A stretch of DNA of 64,000 nt, taken from assembly GCF_020711235.1 (NCBI RefSeq), contig NZ_JAJFAV010000004.1, positions 310,001-374,000 on the forward strand, written 5' to 3'. The notes under the pieces are model-generated. The model saw nothing but the letters and a program-made list of their open reading frames with translations, was not told the origin of the DNA and made no database searches. This document shows positions 1 through 7,636 of the stretch, piece after piece. The translations under genes were made by a program, and so were the position numbers. Source of the stretch: Hymenobacter sp. 15J16-1T3B (GTDB taxonomy: Bacteria > Bacteroidota > Bacteroidia > Cytophagales > Hymenobacteraceae). Position 1 is the first letter of the stretch, and each line of letters begins with the position of its first letter.

Positions 1-127
1 CCCCTGGTTTGTGGCCGGCCAATTCCACCCCGAGCTGAAGAGCACCGTGCAGAACCCGCACCCGCTTTTCGTGCGCTTCGTGCGCGCCGCCATTCAACAC
101 CACAAGCAGCAGGTGGCCGTGGCGTAA
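1..127 (+). CDS. pyrG: CTP synthase, C-terminal end (partial)
   Basis: Only the last 41 codons lie in the window, read from base 2 to the TAA at 125-127. The tail contains FHPELKS and PHPLFVRFV, which match the C-terminal end of the class I glutamine amidotransferase domain of CTP synthase. The His and Glu of FHPE are the His-Glu part of the glutaminase triad. CTP synthase makes CTP from UTP, ATP and glutamine in the cytosol. The next gene on the same strand is yidC, and pyrG-yidC is a familiar order in Bacteroidota, which supports the call. The 390-base gap and a palindromic repeat between them suggest separate transcription. Confidence 0.9.
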   Translation, partial: PWFVAGQFHPELKSTVQNPHPLFVRFVRAAIQHHKQQVAVA

Positions 128-145
128 GCGGCCACCACAACGGTA

Positions 146-279
146 AGCAGAACGTCATTCCGAGCTTGTCGAGGAATCTCGCGTGTTTAGCCGGATAGTA
201 AACTTCTCGTTGAACGAGAAATACGCTACCGGCCGTCAGCACGCGAGATTCCTCGACAAGCTCGGAATGACGTTCTGCT
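146..279. repeat. 134-bp near-palindromic repeat element
   Basis: Bases 146-185 and 240-279 are perfect 40-base inverted repeats. Inside them 204-211 and 213-220 form a second perfect inverted repeat (ttctcgtt / aacgagaa) on the same centre near 212, so the whole unit can fold as one long hairpin. It lies wholly between pyrG and yidC and has no coding capacity. The arm sequence (cattccgagcttgtcgagg and its complement) looks like a dispersed intergenic repeat or MITE-like element rather than a simple terminator, because it lacks a T-tract and is far too long. No clear target duplication is visible. The symmetry is read directly; its mobility is an inference. Confidence 0.8.
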
Positions 280-440
280 GTTAACGCTTTGGTGTTAACG
301 CTCTTTTTTGGCGGATGCTTACCAATGCGCAGCCCTCTCGGCGGCCAATTTGGCATAGCCCCCTGGCCGCGCCCGGTTGTTGCAGACGCGGCCCGGCTGC
401 GCAGTTCAGGCAGGGTGCAGTCACTTCGCTGATTACCACG

Positions 441-448
441 TACTTTTG
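441..448 (+). promoter_or_regulatory. Bacteroidota -7 element (TAnnTTTG) for yidC
   Basis: The octamer tacttttg matches the TAnnTTTG -7 consensus exactly and lies 70 bases before the yidC ATG. No good TTG -33 box is seen at the usual spacing, so this is a motif-based call. Confidence 0.5.
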
Positions 449-518
449 CGGCTCCATTTGGTGGCGCTGAACTGCGTAGGCGGCGCTAACTGCTTTTTAC
501 CCAATACCTAATCCATTC

Positions 519-2354
519 ATGGATAAGAATCAGGCCACGGGCCTCATGCTCATTTCGGCGCTGCTGCTGGCGTACTTGTTCTTCTTCAAGCCCAAGGCCG
601 AAGAACAAGCCAAGCAGGCCGAGAAACCGGCCGCTGCGGCGGCCGCCAAACCCGCCGCCGCGCCCGTCCCGCTCGACTCGGCCGCCACCGCGCGCCTGCT
701 CGGTGCTTTTGCCGCCGCCGGCCAGGGCCAGGAGCAGAATGTGGAGCTGCGCAACAGCAAAGTGAGCGTGATGCTGAGCACCCGCGGCGGCCGCCCGCAG
801 GTAGTGCTGCTCGAAGGCGAAAAGACCTTCACCGGTCAGCCGCTGTATTTGCTCGACAAGCAGAGCGCCGACATCGACGTGCAAGTGCCGACTTCGGAAG
901 GCCGCCGCGTGAAGCTCAGCAGCCTCTACTTCCGCCCCTCGGCCGTGACGCCGGTGACGGAAAACGGCAAGAAGGGCCAGCGCGTGCAGCTGACGGCTGA
1001 GTTGAGCCCCGGCCAGCAGATTCAGCAGACTTATACGCTGTTTGATGACTCCTACCAGCTGGGCTACAACCTGAAATTCCAGAACCTGAACGGGCTGGTG
1101 ACGGCCGAGCCGCTGACCTACACCTGGCTGGACCACGTGCGCCAGACTGAGCAGAGCGCCAAGCAGAACCGCAACCACTCGACCATCAACTACTACCTCG
1201 CCGAAGACGACCTGGGCTCCATTGCCGAGGCCAGCGAGAAGCCCGAGGAGCAGACGGCCCCCGGCGCGGTGAAGTGGATCGGCCACAAGCACGACTTCTT
1301 CACCGCCGGCCTGATTGCCGACAAGCCTTTCCCGAGCGGCAAGTTCAACACCAACGTCAACGCCGCCGACTCGTCGTACCTGAAGACCATGCAGAGCACC
1401 CTGCAGATTCCGGCCGCCGATGTGCAGTCGGAGCAGGGGGCGAGCTTTCAGTACTACTTCGGCCCGAACTCCTTCCGGGTGCTGAAGGACGTGGCGCCGC
1501 ATTTCGAGCGCAACGTGTACCTGGGCTGGGGCGTGTTCCGCTACGTGAACCGCTTCCTGGTCATCCCGGTGTTCAACTTCCTGGAGCAGTACATCAGTTC
1601 TTACGGCCTGATCATCGTGCTGCTGGTGGTGTTCCTGAAGACGCTGCTGTGGCCGCTGGTGTACAAGTCCTACCTCTCGCAGGCCAAGATGCGGGTGCTC
1701 AAGCCCGAAATCGACGAGATTAAGGAGAAGCACGGCGACGACCAGATGGCCGTGCAGCAAGCCACCATGAAGCTTTACCAGAGCACCGGCTCCAGCCCGC
1801 TGGCCGGCTGCCTGCCCATGCTGGCCACCCTGCCGATTCTCTTCGCCTTGTTCCAGTTTTTCCCCAACGCCATCGAGCTGCGCGGGGAGTCCTTCCTCTG
1901 GGCCAAAGACCTAAGCACCTACGACGCGCCCATCATCCTGCCCTTCACGCTGCCCTTCCTGGGCAACCACATCAGCCTGTTCACGGTGATGATGACCATC
2001 AGCACCCTGCTGATGACCTGGCAGAGCAACCAGATGAACCCGGCGGCCATGCAGGGCCCGATGAAGATGTACAGCTACCTGATGCCGCTGATTTTCTTCT
2101 TCGTGCTCAACGACTTCCCCGCCGGCCTGACCTGGTACTACTTCGTGTCGAACGTGGTGACCTTCGCCCAGCAAGCTATTACTCGCCGCTTCGTCGACGA
2201 AGACAAGCTGCACGCCCAGCTGCAGGCCAACAAGGAAAAAAACAAGGACAAGAAGCCCGCCGGCTTCCAGGCCCGCTTGGCTGAGGCCATGAAGGCCGCC
2301 CAGGAGCGCGAAACCGAAGCCCGCAAAAGCGGCCAGCAGTCCAAGAAAAAATAA
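519..2354 (+). CDS. yidC: Membrane protein insertase YidC
   Basis: This 611-residue protein is a full-length YidC/Oxa1 insertase, which places membrane proteins into the inner membrane alone or with SecYEG. The N-terminus has one membrane anchor (residues about 8-23) followed by an Ala/Lys/Pro-rich linker. A large periplasmic beta domain spans about residues 70-340. The 60KD_IMP/OxaA membrane domain runs from about 355 to 570, with LAGCLPMLATLPILFALF and the final DFPAGLTWYY segment typical of the family. The C-tail is a basic, Lys-rich extension (ending GQQSKKK) of the kind that contacts ribosomes. The ATG at 519 directly precedes the anchor. It follows pyrG and ends just before a strong terminator. 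Confidence 0.97.
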   Translation: MDKNQATGLMLISALLLAYLFFFKPKAEEQAKQAEKPAAAAAAKPAAAPVPLDSAATARLLGAFAAAGQGQEQNVELRNSKVSVMLSTRGGRPQVVLLEGEKTFTGQPLYLLDKQSADIDVQVPTSEGRRVKLSSLYFRPSAVTPVTENGKKGQRVQLTAELSPGQQIQQTYTLFDDSYQLGYNLKFQNLNGLVTAEPLTYTWLDHVRQTEQSAKQNRNHSTINYYLAEDDLGSIAEASEKPEEQTAPGAVKWIGHKHDFFTAGLIADKPFPSGKFNTNVNAADSSYLKTMQSTLQIPAADVQSEQGASFQYYFGPNSFRVLKDVAPHFERNVYLGWGVFRYVNRFLVIPVFNFLEQYISSYGLIIVLLVVFLKTLLWPLVYKSYLSQAKMRVLKPEIDEIKEKHGDDQMAVQQATMKLYQSTGSSPLAGCLPMLATLPILFALFQFFPNAIELRGESFLWAKDLSTYDAPIILPFTLPFLGNHISLFTVMMTISTLLMTWQSNQMNPAAMQGPMKMYSYLMPLIFFFVLNDFPAGLTWYYFVSNVVTFAQQAITRRFVDEDKLHAQLQANKEKNKDKKPAGFQARLAEAMKAAQERETEARKSGQQSKKK

Positions 2355-2378
2355 TTTAGGCTTCTGCCTCAAGTAGTT

Positions 2379-2413
2379 AAAAGCCCTTCCGCGCCTTGCG
2401 GAAGGGCTTTTTT
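2379..2413 (+). terminator. Rho-independent terminator after yidC
   Basis: A 14-bp perfect stem (2379-2392 with 2398-2411, aaaagcccttccgc and its complement) with a five-base loop is followed by a T-run. It sits 25 bases after the yidC stop. Confidence 0.9.
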
Positions 2414-2494
2414 GTAGTCGAATATTAGCAACTTGCAGTGTTGGTCCGCTTTTTGGAAAAAGCCAGCCGCATCCCTTCTCCCTCTACAACCGCT

Positions 2495-3784
2495 ATGCGC
2501 GCAAACTTACTTCCGTTGGCCCTCGGGGCCCTGTTGCTCGGCTCGCTCTCGGCCTGCTCCGTGAACTACTACGTGGGCGGCACGCGCTACCAGCAAGCTC
2601 CGCCCCAGCCCGGCTACGACTACGATTACCCCGCCACCCAGCCCGGGCCGGTGGTCGTGGTGCCCGGCCCCACTTCCCAGCCACCCATCCGCACGGCGCC
2701 GCCCGTGCGCAACCCGCCGGTACGCACGCCTCCGGTGCGCACCACGCCCGGTACCGGGCACGGCGGCGGCTCCGGCCCGGGCCACTCGGGCGGCTCGGGA
2801 GCCGGCCCTTCGACCCCGCCCAACGCCGGCGGCGGCACCTTGCCGACGGCCCCGCCCAAGCCCATTCCCGGGCAGACCACCACTACCGGCCCGACCCGCC
2901 AGCCCGTACGGCAGCAGCCCGACTTGCTGCCCACGGCGCCCCCGAAACCCATGCCGAGCCAAAGCGGCAACCCGGGGCCCACGCGTCAGCCGCCGGTAAA
3001 GCAGCCCGACTTGCTGCCCACGGCCCCGCCCAAGCCCATGCCGGAGCAGGCCCCCAGCCCCGGCCCGACGCGCCAGCCCGTGAAGGAAAAGGACTCGGAC
3101 CTGCTGCCGACCGCGCCGCCCAAGCCCATGCCGACCTCCGCCCCGCAGGGCGAGGCCGTGCCCGCCAGCGGTACTGAGCTGCTGCCGACGGCCCCGCCCA
3201 AGCCCGCGCCGAGCCACAGCGAGCAGGCTCCCGCGGCTCCCGAGCCAACCAAGGAGCCCGACCTGCTGCCCACGGCGCCACCCAAGCCCGCACCGCAGAA
3301 CGAGTCGGAGGGCGCCGGGCCGCGCCGCCGAGGACGCGTAGAGGAAGGAGCAGAAAAGACGCCGTTGGGAGTAAACCAAGGAGCGCCGGCCCAAGCGGCC
3401 GGCGCTCCTGTTTTGGTGCTGCGCAAAACGCCCTGCCTGGGACCTTGCCCGCACTTCGAAGCCTCGATTTACGCCGACGGGCGCGTGCATTATGTGGGCT
3501 ACCGGAACGTGGCCAAAGTGGGCACCTACGAGCTGCAGCTGCCCGCCGACGCCGTGCGCGAAATGATGCGCCGGGCCGATGAAATCGGCTTCAGCAACTT
3601 TCAGGACCAGTACGTGAGCGGGGCCACCGACATGCCCTCGACCTACCTGACCTACAACCGCCCGGGCCAGCCCGGCAAAACGGTGCAGGTCGAAGAAGGC
3701 GCTCCGGGCGAGTTGATGGGCCTGCTCAATTACGTCGGCAACCTAGTCGACAGCGTGAGCGGGGGCGTAAACCCGGACCGCTAG
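2495..3784 (+). CDS. Proline-rich repeat lipoprotein with C-terminal DUF6438 domain
   Basis: The start is placed at the ATG at 2495, because that gives a clean lipoprotein signal (MRANLLPLALGALLLGSLSAC) with lipobox LSAC; an upstream in-frame ATG at 2438 would bury it. The mature protein has three parts. First comes a Gly/Pro/Thr linker. Then come six copies of LPTAPPKP, each about 30 residues apart and separated by variable GPTRQP-type spacers. A globular C-terminal domain of about 115 residues follows, containing KTPCLGPCPHFE, which matches the DUF6438 signature. The product is probably a surface or periplasmic lipoprotein, with the repeats acting as a stalk. The function of DUF6438 is not known to me. 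It ends in a perfect 48-base palindrome shared with the convergent gene. Confidence 0.75.
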   Translation: MRANLLPLALGALLLGSLSACSVNYYVGGTRYQQAPPQPGYDYDYPATQPGPVVVVPGPTSQPPIRTAPPVRNPPVRTPPVRTTPGTGHGGGSGPGHSGGSGAGPSTPPNAGGGTLPTAPPKPIPGQTTTTGPTRQPVRQQPDLLPTAPPKPMPSQSGNPGPTRQPPVKQPDLLPTAPPKPMPEQAPSPGPTRQPVKEKDSDLLPTAPPKPMPTSAPQGEAVPASGTELLPTAPPKPAPSHSEQAPAAPEPTKEPDLLPTAPPKPAPQNESEGAGPRRRGRVEEGAEKTPLGVNQGAPAQAAGAPVLVLRKTPCLGPCPHFEASIYADGRVHYVGYRNVAKVGTYELQLPADAVREMMRRADEIGFSNFQDQYVSGATDMPSTYLTYNRPGQPGKTVQVEEGAPGELMGLLNYVGNLVDSVSGGVNPDR

Positions 3785-3794
3785 GCGGCTTTGC

Positions 3795-3842
3795 CCCGAC
3801 GCAAAACGGCCCGGCTAGCTAGCCGGGCCGTTTTGCGTCGGG
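3795..3842. terminator. Bidirectional terminator, perfect 48-base palindrome
   Basis: Bases 3795-3842 are a perfect 24+24 inverted repeat (cccgacgcaaaacggcccgg...). They lie between two convergent genes, 10 bases after one stop and 13 bases before the other gene's stop, with short A and T runs inside the stem. It can act in both directions. Confidence 0.9.
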
Positions 3843-3855
3843 AGTCACTCGGAAG

Positions 3856-5634
3856 TTAGTCTTTCCACACCCGCTCCAGCACCAGCTGGTTCATGGGGTT
3901 GGGGGTGAGGCCGTGCACGTTGTTTTGGGTGAGGCGCACCACTTGGTCGTAGTAGAGCGGAATGACGGGCACGTCGCGCACCACGAGGCGGTCCATGGCT
4001 TGGTAGAGGGCCCAGCGGCGGCGGTCGTCGCGCTCCAGCTTGGCTTGCTCGTAGAGCTTGTCGTACTCGGCGTTTTTGTAGTGCGTTTTATTCGGGCCGG
4101 CGGGGCTGAAGTTGGGGCTGTAAAACAGGGCCAGGTAGTTTTCCGCGTCGGGGTAGTCGCCCAGCCAGCTTTTGGTGAAGAAGCCCACCCGGCCGTTGTC
4201 GACGACCTCCTGCTGGGCCGCCGACTGGTTCACGTCGATGCCGACCTGAATGCCCACCTCGGCCCACTTTTTCTGCAGGTACTCGCACACTTCCTTGCGC
4301 TCGGCCACGGTGGTCAGCGTGAGGGCGAGCGGCTTGGCGGGCCCGTAGCCGGCCTGGCGCAGCAGCTCCCGGGCTTTGGCGGGTTGGTACGAGTAGCCGG
4401 GCACTTCCTTTTCGCTGTAAGAGGGCAGCGAAGACGGCACGAAGCCCGAGGCGCCGGGCACGCCTACGTTATTGAGAAAGTAAGCCAGCAGCTCAGGCTT
4501 GTTCAGCGCGTAGTTCAGGGCCTGGCGCACGCGCCGGTCGCGCAGGGCGGGCTGGTTGGCGGGGCCGCGCAGGTTGGTAGGGTCGAGCTGGAAGCCGAGG
4601 TACTCCGTGTTCAGGTACGGCACCTTCTCGAAGCGGAACTTGCCGGCAAAATCCTCGCGCACCTGCCCGTTGGGGTACAGAATCAGGTCGCGGGAGCCGG
4701 CGCGGATGCCTGAAAGGAAGTCCAGCTTGCCCTGCTGAAAGGTCAGAAACTCCGATTTACGGTCGGCAATGAAGCTGATCTGCACCGCGTCGAGGTAGGG
4801 AAGTTGCTTGCCCTTGGCGTCGCGGCGCCAGTAGTTCGGGTTGCGGTGGTACACGATGGCCGAGCCCTCGTCCCAGCGCTTGAACACGAACGGCCCGGTG
4901 CCCACCGGATGCTCCCGGAAGTCTTTGCCGTAGCGCTGCACCGCCTCGCGCGGCACCACGTAGGCGTAAGGCATGGTCAGAATGCCCAAAAACGGGATGA
5001 ACGGCTCCTTCAGGTAGATGCGCACCGTGGAATCATTCGCCGCCACGAAGGCTGTGTCGGAAGGCTCCCCGTCGGGCGTTTCCAGAATTTTGCCGCGGAA
5101 AATCCAGCCGCCGGGGCTGGCCGTGGGCTTGTCGAGGATGCGGCGGAAGGAGTAGACCACGTCCTGGGCCTTCACCTCCCGGCCCTTGCCGCCGGCAAAT
5201 ACCTCCGAGTCGTGGAAGTGCACGCCCGGGCGCAGCACGAAGGTGTAGGTTTTGCCGTCGGGGCTGATTTGGTAGCGCCGGGCCAGGGCGGGGGCGGGGC
5301 GCAGCGAGTCGTCGAGGTCGACGAGGCCGTTGTAGAGCTGGGTGACGGCCCAAATATTGGCCTGGTTGCGCGAAAAAGCCGGGTCGAGCGAGGTCAGCGC
5401 CTCGGGCTGGTTGTAGCGAAACACCCGGCGCGCGTCGGCCGGCTTATCGGCTGAGCCACAGCTGGCTAAAAAACTTAGGCTCAGCAGGCCGAGCCCCGCG
5501 GCGCGGGGGGCACGGCCGTTGAACGGCAAGCGGAAAAGCCGCGGGAAAATCGGCGTTTGCCGGGCCGCAATGGCCGAAACAGCTGATTCTGAGGAGCCCT
5601 GAAAGCGGCCCAAACGGGCTAAAAAGCGGGGCAT
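3856..5634 (-). CDS. Peptide ABC transporter substrate-binding lipoprotein (SBP_bac_5 / DppA-OppA family)
   Basis: The protein is a family 5 extracellular solute-binding protein. This family binds di/oligopeptides (or nickel and other ligands) for ABC uptake. Visible signatures are FRYNQPEALTSLDPAF near the mature N-terminus, YNGLVDLDDSLRPAPALA, ISPDGKTYTFVLRPGVHFHD and a late KTHYKNAEYDKLYEQA block. The lipobox LASC has its Cys at residue 59, unusually far from the ATG at 5634. An in-frame TTG at 5529 would give a normal short signal peptide and could be the true start. No permease or ATPase gene lies next to it, so the partner transporter must be elsewhere. It is divergent from the UPF0173 gene. 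Confidence 0.88.
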   Translation of the reverse strand: MPRFLARLGRFQGSSESAVSAIAARQTPIFPRLFRLPFNGRAPRAAGLGLLSLSFLASCGSADKPADARRVFRYNQPEALTSLDPAFSRNQANIWAVTQLYNGLVDLDDSLRPAPALARRYQISPDGKTYTFVLRPGVHFHDSEVFAGGKGREVKAQDVVYSFRRILDKPTASPGGWIFRGKILETPDGEPSDTAFVAANDSTVRIYLKEPFIPFLGILTMPYAYVVPREAVQRYGKDFREHPVGTGPFVFKRWDEGSAIVYHRNPNYWRRDAKGKQLPYLDAVQISFIADRKSEFLTFQQGKLDFLSGIRAGSRDLILYPNGQVREDFAGKFRFEKVPYLNTEYLGFQLDPTNLRGPANQPALRDRRVRQALNYALNKPELLAYFLNNVGVPGASGFVPSSLPSYSEKEVPGYSYQPAKARELLRQAGYGPAKPLALTLTTVAERKEVCEYLQKKWAEVGIQVGIDVNQSAAQQEVVDNGRVGFFTKSWLGDYPDAENYLALFYSPNFSPAGPNKTHYKNAEYDKLYEQAKLERDDRRRWALYQAMDRLVVRDVPVIPLYYDQVVRLTQNNVHGLTPNPMNQLVLERVWKD

Positions 5635-5652
5635 GCGAACGGGAAAGAGGTG

Positions 5653-5660
5653 TATATTTG
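5653..5660 (+). promoter_or_regulatory. -7 element (tatatttg) for the UPF0173 gene
   Basis: The octamer tatatttg matches TAnnTTTG exactly, 63 bases before the ATG at 5723. Its position rules out the longer reading frame starting at 5633. No clear -33 TTG is visible. Confidence 0.55.
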
Positions 5661-5722
5661 TAGCAAAGTACGCCGAAAACCGCGGGCCGCCGCGGCCGTA
5701 CTACGCAGCTAAAACTCGTCGC

Positions 5723-6403
5723 ATGGAACTCACCTACTACGGCCACGCCAGCTTTGGCCTGCAAGTCGCCGGCTCCCGGCTGCTCTTCGACCCCTTCATC
5801 AGCCCCAATCCGCTGGCCAAGGACATCAAGGTCGACGAAATCGAAGCCGATTACATCCTGCTCTCCCACGGCCACGGGGACCACGTCGCCGACGCCGAAG
5901 CCGTTGGCAAGCGCACGGGCGCCGAGCTGGTGGCCATAGCCGAAGTGGCGGGCTGGTTCGGCCAAAAAGGCCTGAAGGCCACTTACCAAATGAACATCGG
6001 CGGGCGGGTGAAGCTGCCCTTCGGCTCGGTGAAGATGGTGGCCGCCCTGCACAGCTCCTCTCTGCCCGACGGCTCCTACGGCGGCCTGGCGGCGGGCTTC
6101 GTGCTCGAAACGGCCGAGGGCAACCTGTACTTCGCCGGCGACACGGCGCTGACCTATGACCTCAAGCTGCTCGGCGAGCAGCACAAGCTTGACGTGGCCC
6201 TGTTGCCCATCGGCGACAACTACACCATGGGCATCGACGACGCGCTGACGGCCGCCAAGTGGGTGGGCGTCAAGAAAGTCATCGGCATGCACTTCGATAC
6301 CTTCCCGGTCATCAAAATCGACCACGCGGAGGCGTTGCGCAAAGCCGAGGCGGCCGGCATCGAACTCATTTTGCCGACCATCGGGCAGAAGATTAATTTG
6401 TAA
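5723..6403 (+). CDS. UPF0173 metal-dependent hydrolase (metallo-beta-lactamase fold)
   Basis: This 226-residue protein has the compact MBL fold of the UPF0173/YtkL group. It starts MELTYYGHASFGLQ and has the metal-binding signature SHGHGDHVADAEAV (HxHxDH), then a later FAGDTALTYDLK motif and GMHFDTFP near the end. The substrate is not established for the family. The ATG at 5723 was chosen because homologues begin at MxLTYYGHA and because the -7 element lies inside the longer frame. It is transcribed away from the binding-protein gene and is followed 97 bases later by parA. Confidence 0.9.
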   Translation: MELTYYGHASFGLQVAGSRLLFDPFISPNPLAKDIKVDEIEADYILLSHGHGDHVADAEAVGKRTGAELVAIAEVAGWFGQKGLKATYQMNIGGRVKLPFGSVKMVAALHSSSLPDGSYGGLAAGFVLETAEGNLYFAGDTALTYDLKLLGEQHKLDVALLPIGDNYTMGIDDALTAAKWVGVKKVIGMHFDTFPVIKIDHAEALRKAEAAGIELILPTIGQKINL

Positions 6404-6500
6404 AGTGGTCCGTTGCGCGTTGTCAATTGGCAGTTTCTTACCTTCGAAAACTGAATTGTAGACTGACAACGGACAACTGACCACTGTCAACTAGAAAGAA

Positions 6501-7310
6501 ATGGGCAAAATCATTGCGGTAGCTAACCAGAAAGGCGGCGTGGGCAAAACCACCTCGTCCATCAACCTCGCGGCCTCCCTGGCGGCGCTGGAATACCGCA
6601 CCCTGCTGGTGGATGCCGACCCGCAGGCCAACGCTACCTCCGGCGTGGGCTTCGACCCCAAGGACATTCAGCACAGCATCTACGAGTGCATGGTCGACGG
6701 CATCAATGCCCAGGACATCATCCTGCCGACCAACATCCTGCCCCACCTCGACCTGATGCCCTCCCACATCGACCTCGTCGGGGCCGAAGTGGAGATGATC
6801 AACCTGCCAAACCGGGAGGAGAAGATGAAAACCGCGCTGGCCCCCATCGTGGAGCAGTACGACTTCATCATCATCGACTGCTCGCCCTCGCTGGGCCTCA
6901 TCACGGTGAATGCCCTGACGGCGGCCAACTCGGTTATCATCCCGGTGCAGTGCGAGTACTTCGCCCTGGAGGGCCTGGGCAAGCTCTTGAACACCATCAA
7001 GATCATCCAGAGCCGCCTGAATCCGCAGCTGGAAATCGAGGGCATCCTGCTCACGATGTACGACGTGCGCCTGCGCCTCTCCAACCAAGTGGTGGAGGAA
7101 GTGAAGCTGCACTTCCAGCAGCTCGTGTTCGACACCATCATCCCGCGCAACGTGAAGCTGTCGGAGTCGCCGAGCTTCGGCATTCCCGTCATCCTGCACG
7201 ACGCCGAGAGCAAGGGCTCGATCAGCTACCTGAACCTAGCCCGCGAAATCGTGGAGAAGAACGTGGTGCCCGGCGGCGAAGGCGCCTACGCCGAAGACGA
7301 TGCCGCGTAA
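6501..7310 (+). CDS. parA: ParA/Soj-family chromosome partitioning ATPase
   Basis: This 269-residue protein is a Walker-type ParA ATPase that binds DNA non-specifically and works with ParB-parS in chromosome segregation. The deviant Walker A motif [10 protein letters not shown] lies at residues about 11-20. Walker A' is [11 protein letters not shown], and Walker B-like [15 protein letters not shown] is near 130-145. Full length and all motifs are intact. No parB follows: a terminator starts 22 bases after the stop and unrelated secreted proteins come next. The short gap before it (6404-6500) holds a degenerate -7 box (taccttcg, 6439-6446) and several acaac/gttgtc short repeats. Confidence 0.95.
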   Translation: MGKIIAVANQKGGVGKTTSSINLAASLAALEYRTLLVDADPQANATSGVGFDPKDIQHSIYECMVDGINAQDIILPTNILPHLDLMPSHIDLVGAEVEMINLPNREEKMKTALAPIVEQYDFIIIDCSPSLGLITVNALTAANSVIIPVQCEYFALEGLGKLLNTIKIIQSRLNPQLEIEGILLTMYDVRLRLSNQVVEEVKLHFQQLVFDTIIPRNVKLSESPSFGIPVILHDAESKGSISYLNLAREIVEKNVVPGGEGAYAEDDAA

Positions 7311-7331
7311 GCACCGCCAACGTGAAACCCG

Positions 7332-7360
7332 AAAGCCCCGGCCAGCGCCGGGGCTTTTTT
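7332..7360 (+). terminator. Rho-independent terminator after parA
   Basis: An 11-bp perfect GC stem (7332-7342 with 7347-7357) with a four-base loop is followed by a run of T. It isolates parA from the downstream gene. Confidence 0.92.
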
Positions 7361-7536
7361 TATGAGCCGGCGCGAGGGTAGAACGTGACGCCAAGCCTTG
7401 CCACGCGGGCACCGCTGATTGGCGGACCCGGGAACGGAAGCAGCAGTGGGCTTGGCCAACCGGGAGGCGTTTCACCGTTTGCCCAGCAAAAGCCACCGTT
7501 CGCACAGAGGGGGCGGGCCCCAGCCGAAACGCCCGG

Positions 7537-7565
7537 TTGGGCGGGGGAGGGGCCACCTAATTTTG
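7537..7565 (+). promoter_or_regulatory. Bacteroidota promoter, TTG-N18-TAATTTTG
   Basis: The best promoter in the window. A TTG (-33) at 7537-7539 and an exact TAnnTTTG -7 element (taattttg, 7558-7565) are separated by 18 bases. It lies 71 bases before the ATG at 7637. The rest of 7361-7536 shows nothing else I can interpret apart from a short motif also seen near 37.57 kb. Confidence 0.65.
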
Positions 7566-7636
7566 GCTCAGTCAACCGGAGATAAGGGCGCGAGACGCCG
7601 CCGGATGCCGCTCAACCACTGCTTCTTCTGCTCATC

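Noticed and set aside
146-279. CRISPR or simple terminator explanation for the palindromic element
   Set aside because: There is only one unit with two inverted arms, no direct repeat-spacer pattern, and no T-tract.
486-1760. Long open frames on the strand opposite yidC and many other genes
   Set aside because: They mirror GC-rich coding sequence, show His/Val/Arg-rich composition without domains, and overlap well-supported genes completely.
5633-5722. Longer start for the UPF0173 hydrolase
   Set aside because: The extra 30 residues contain an exact -7 promoter element and homologues start at MELTYYGHA.
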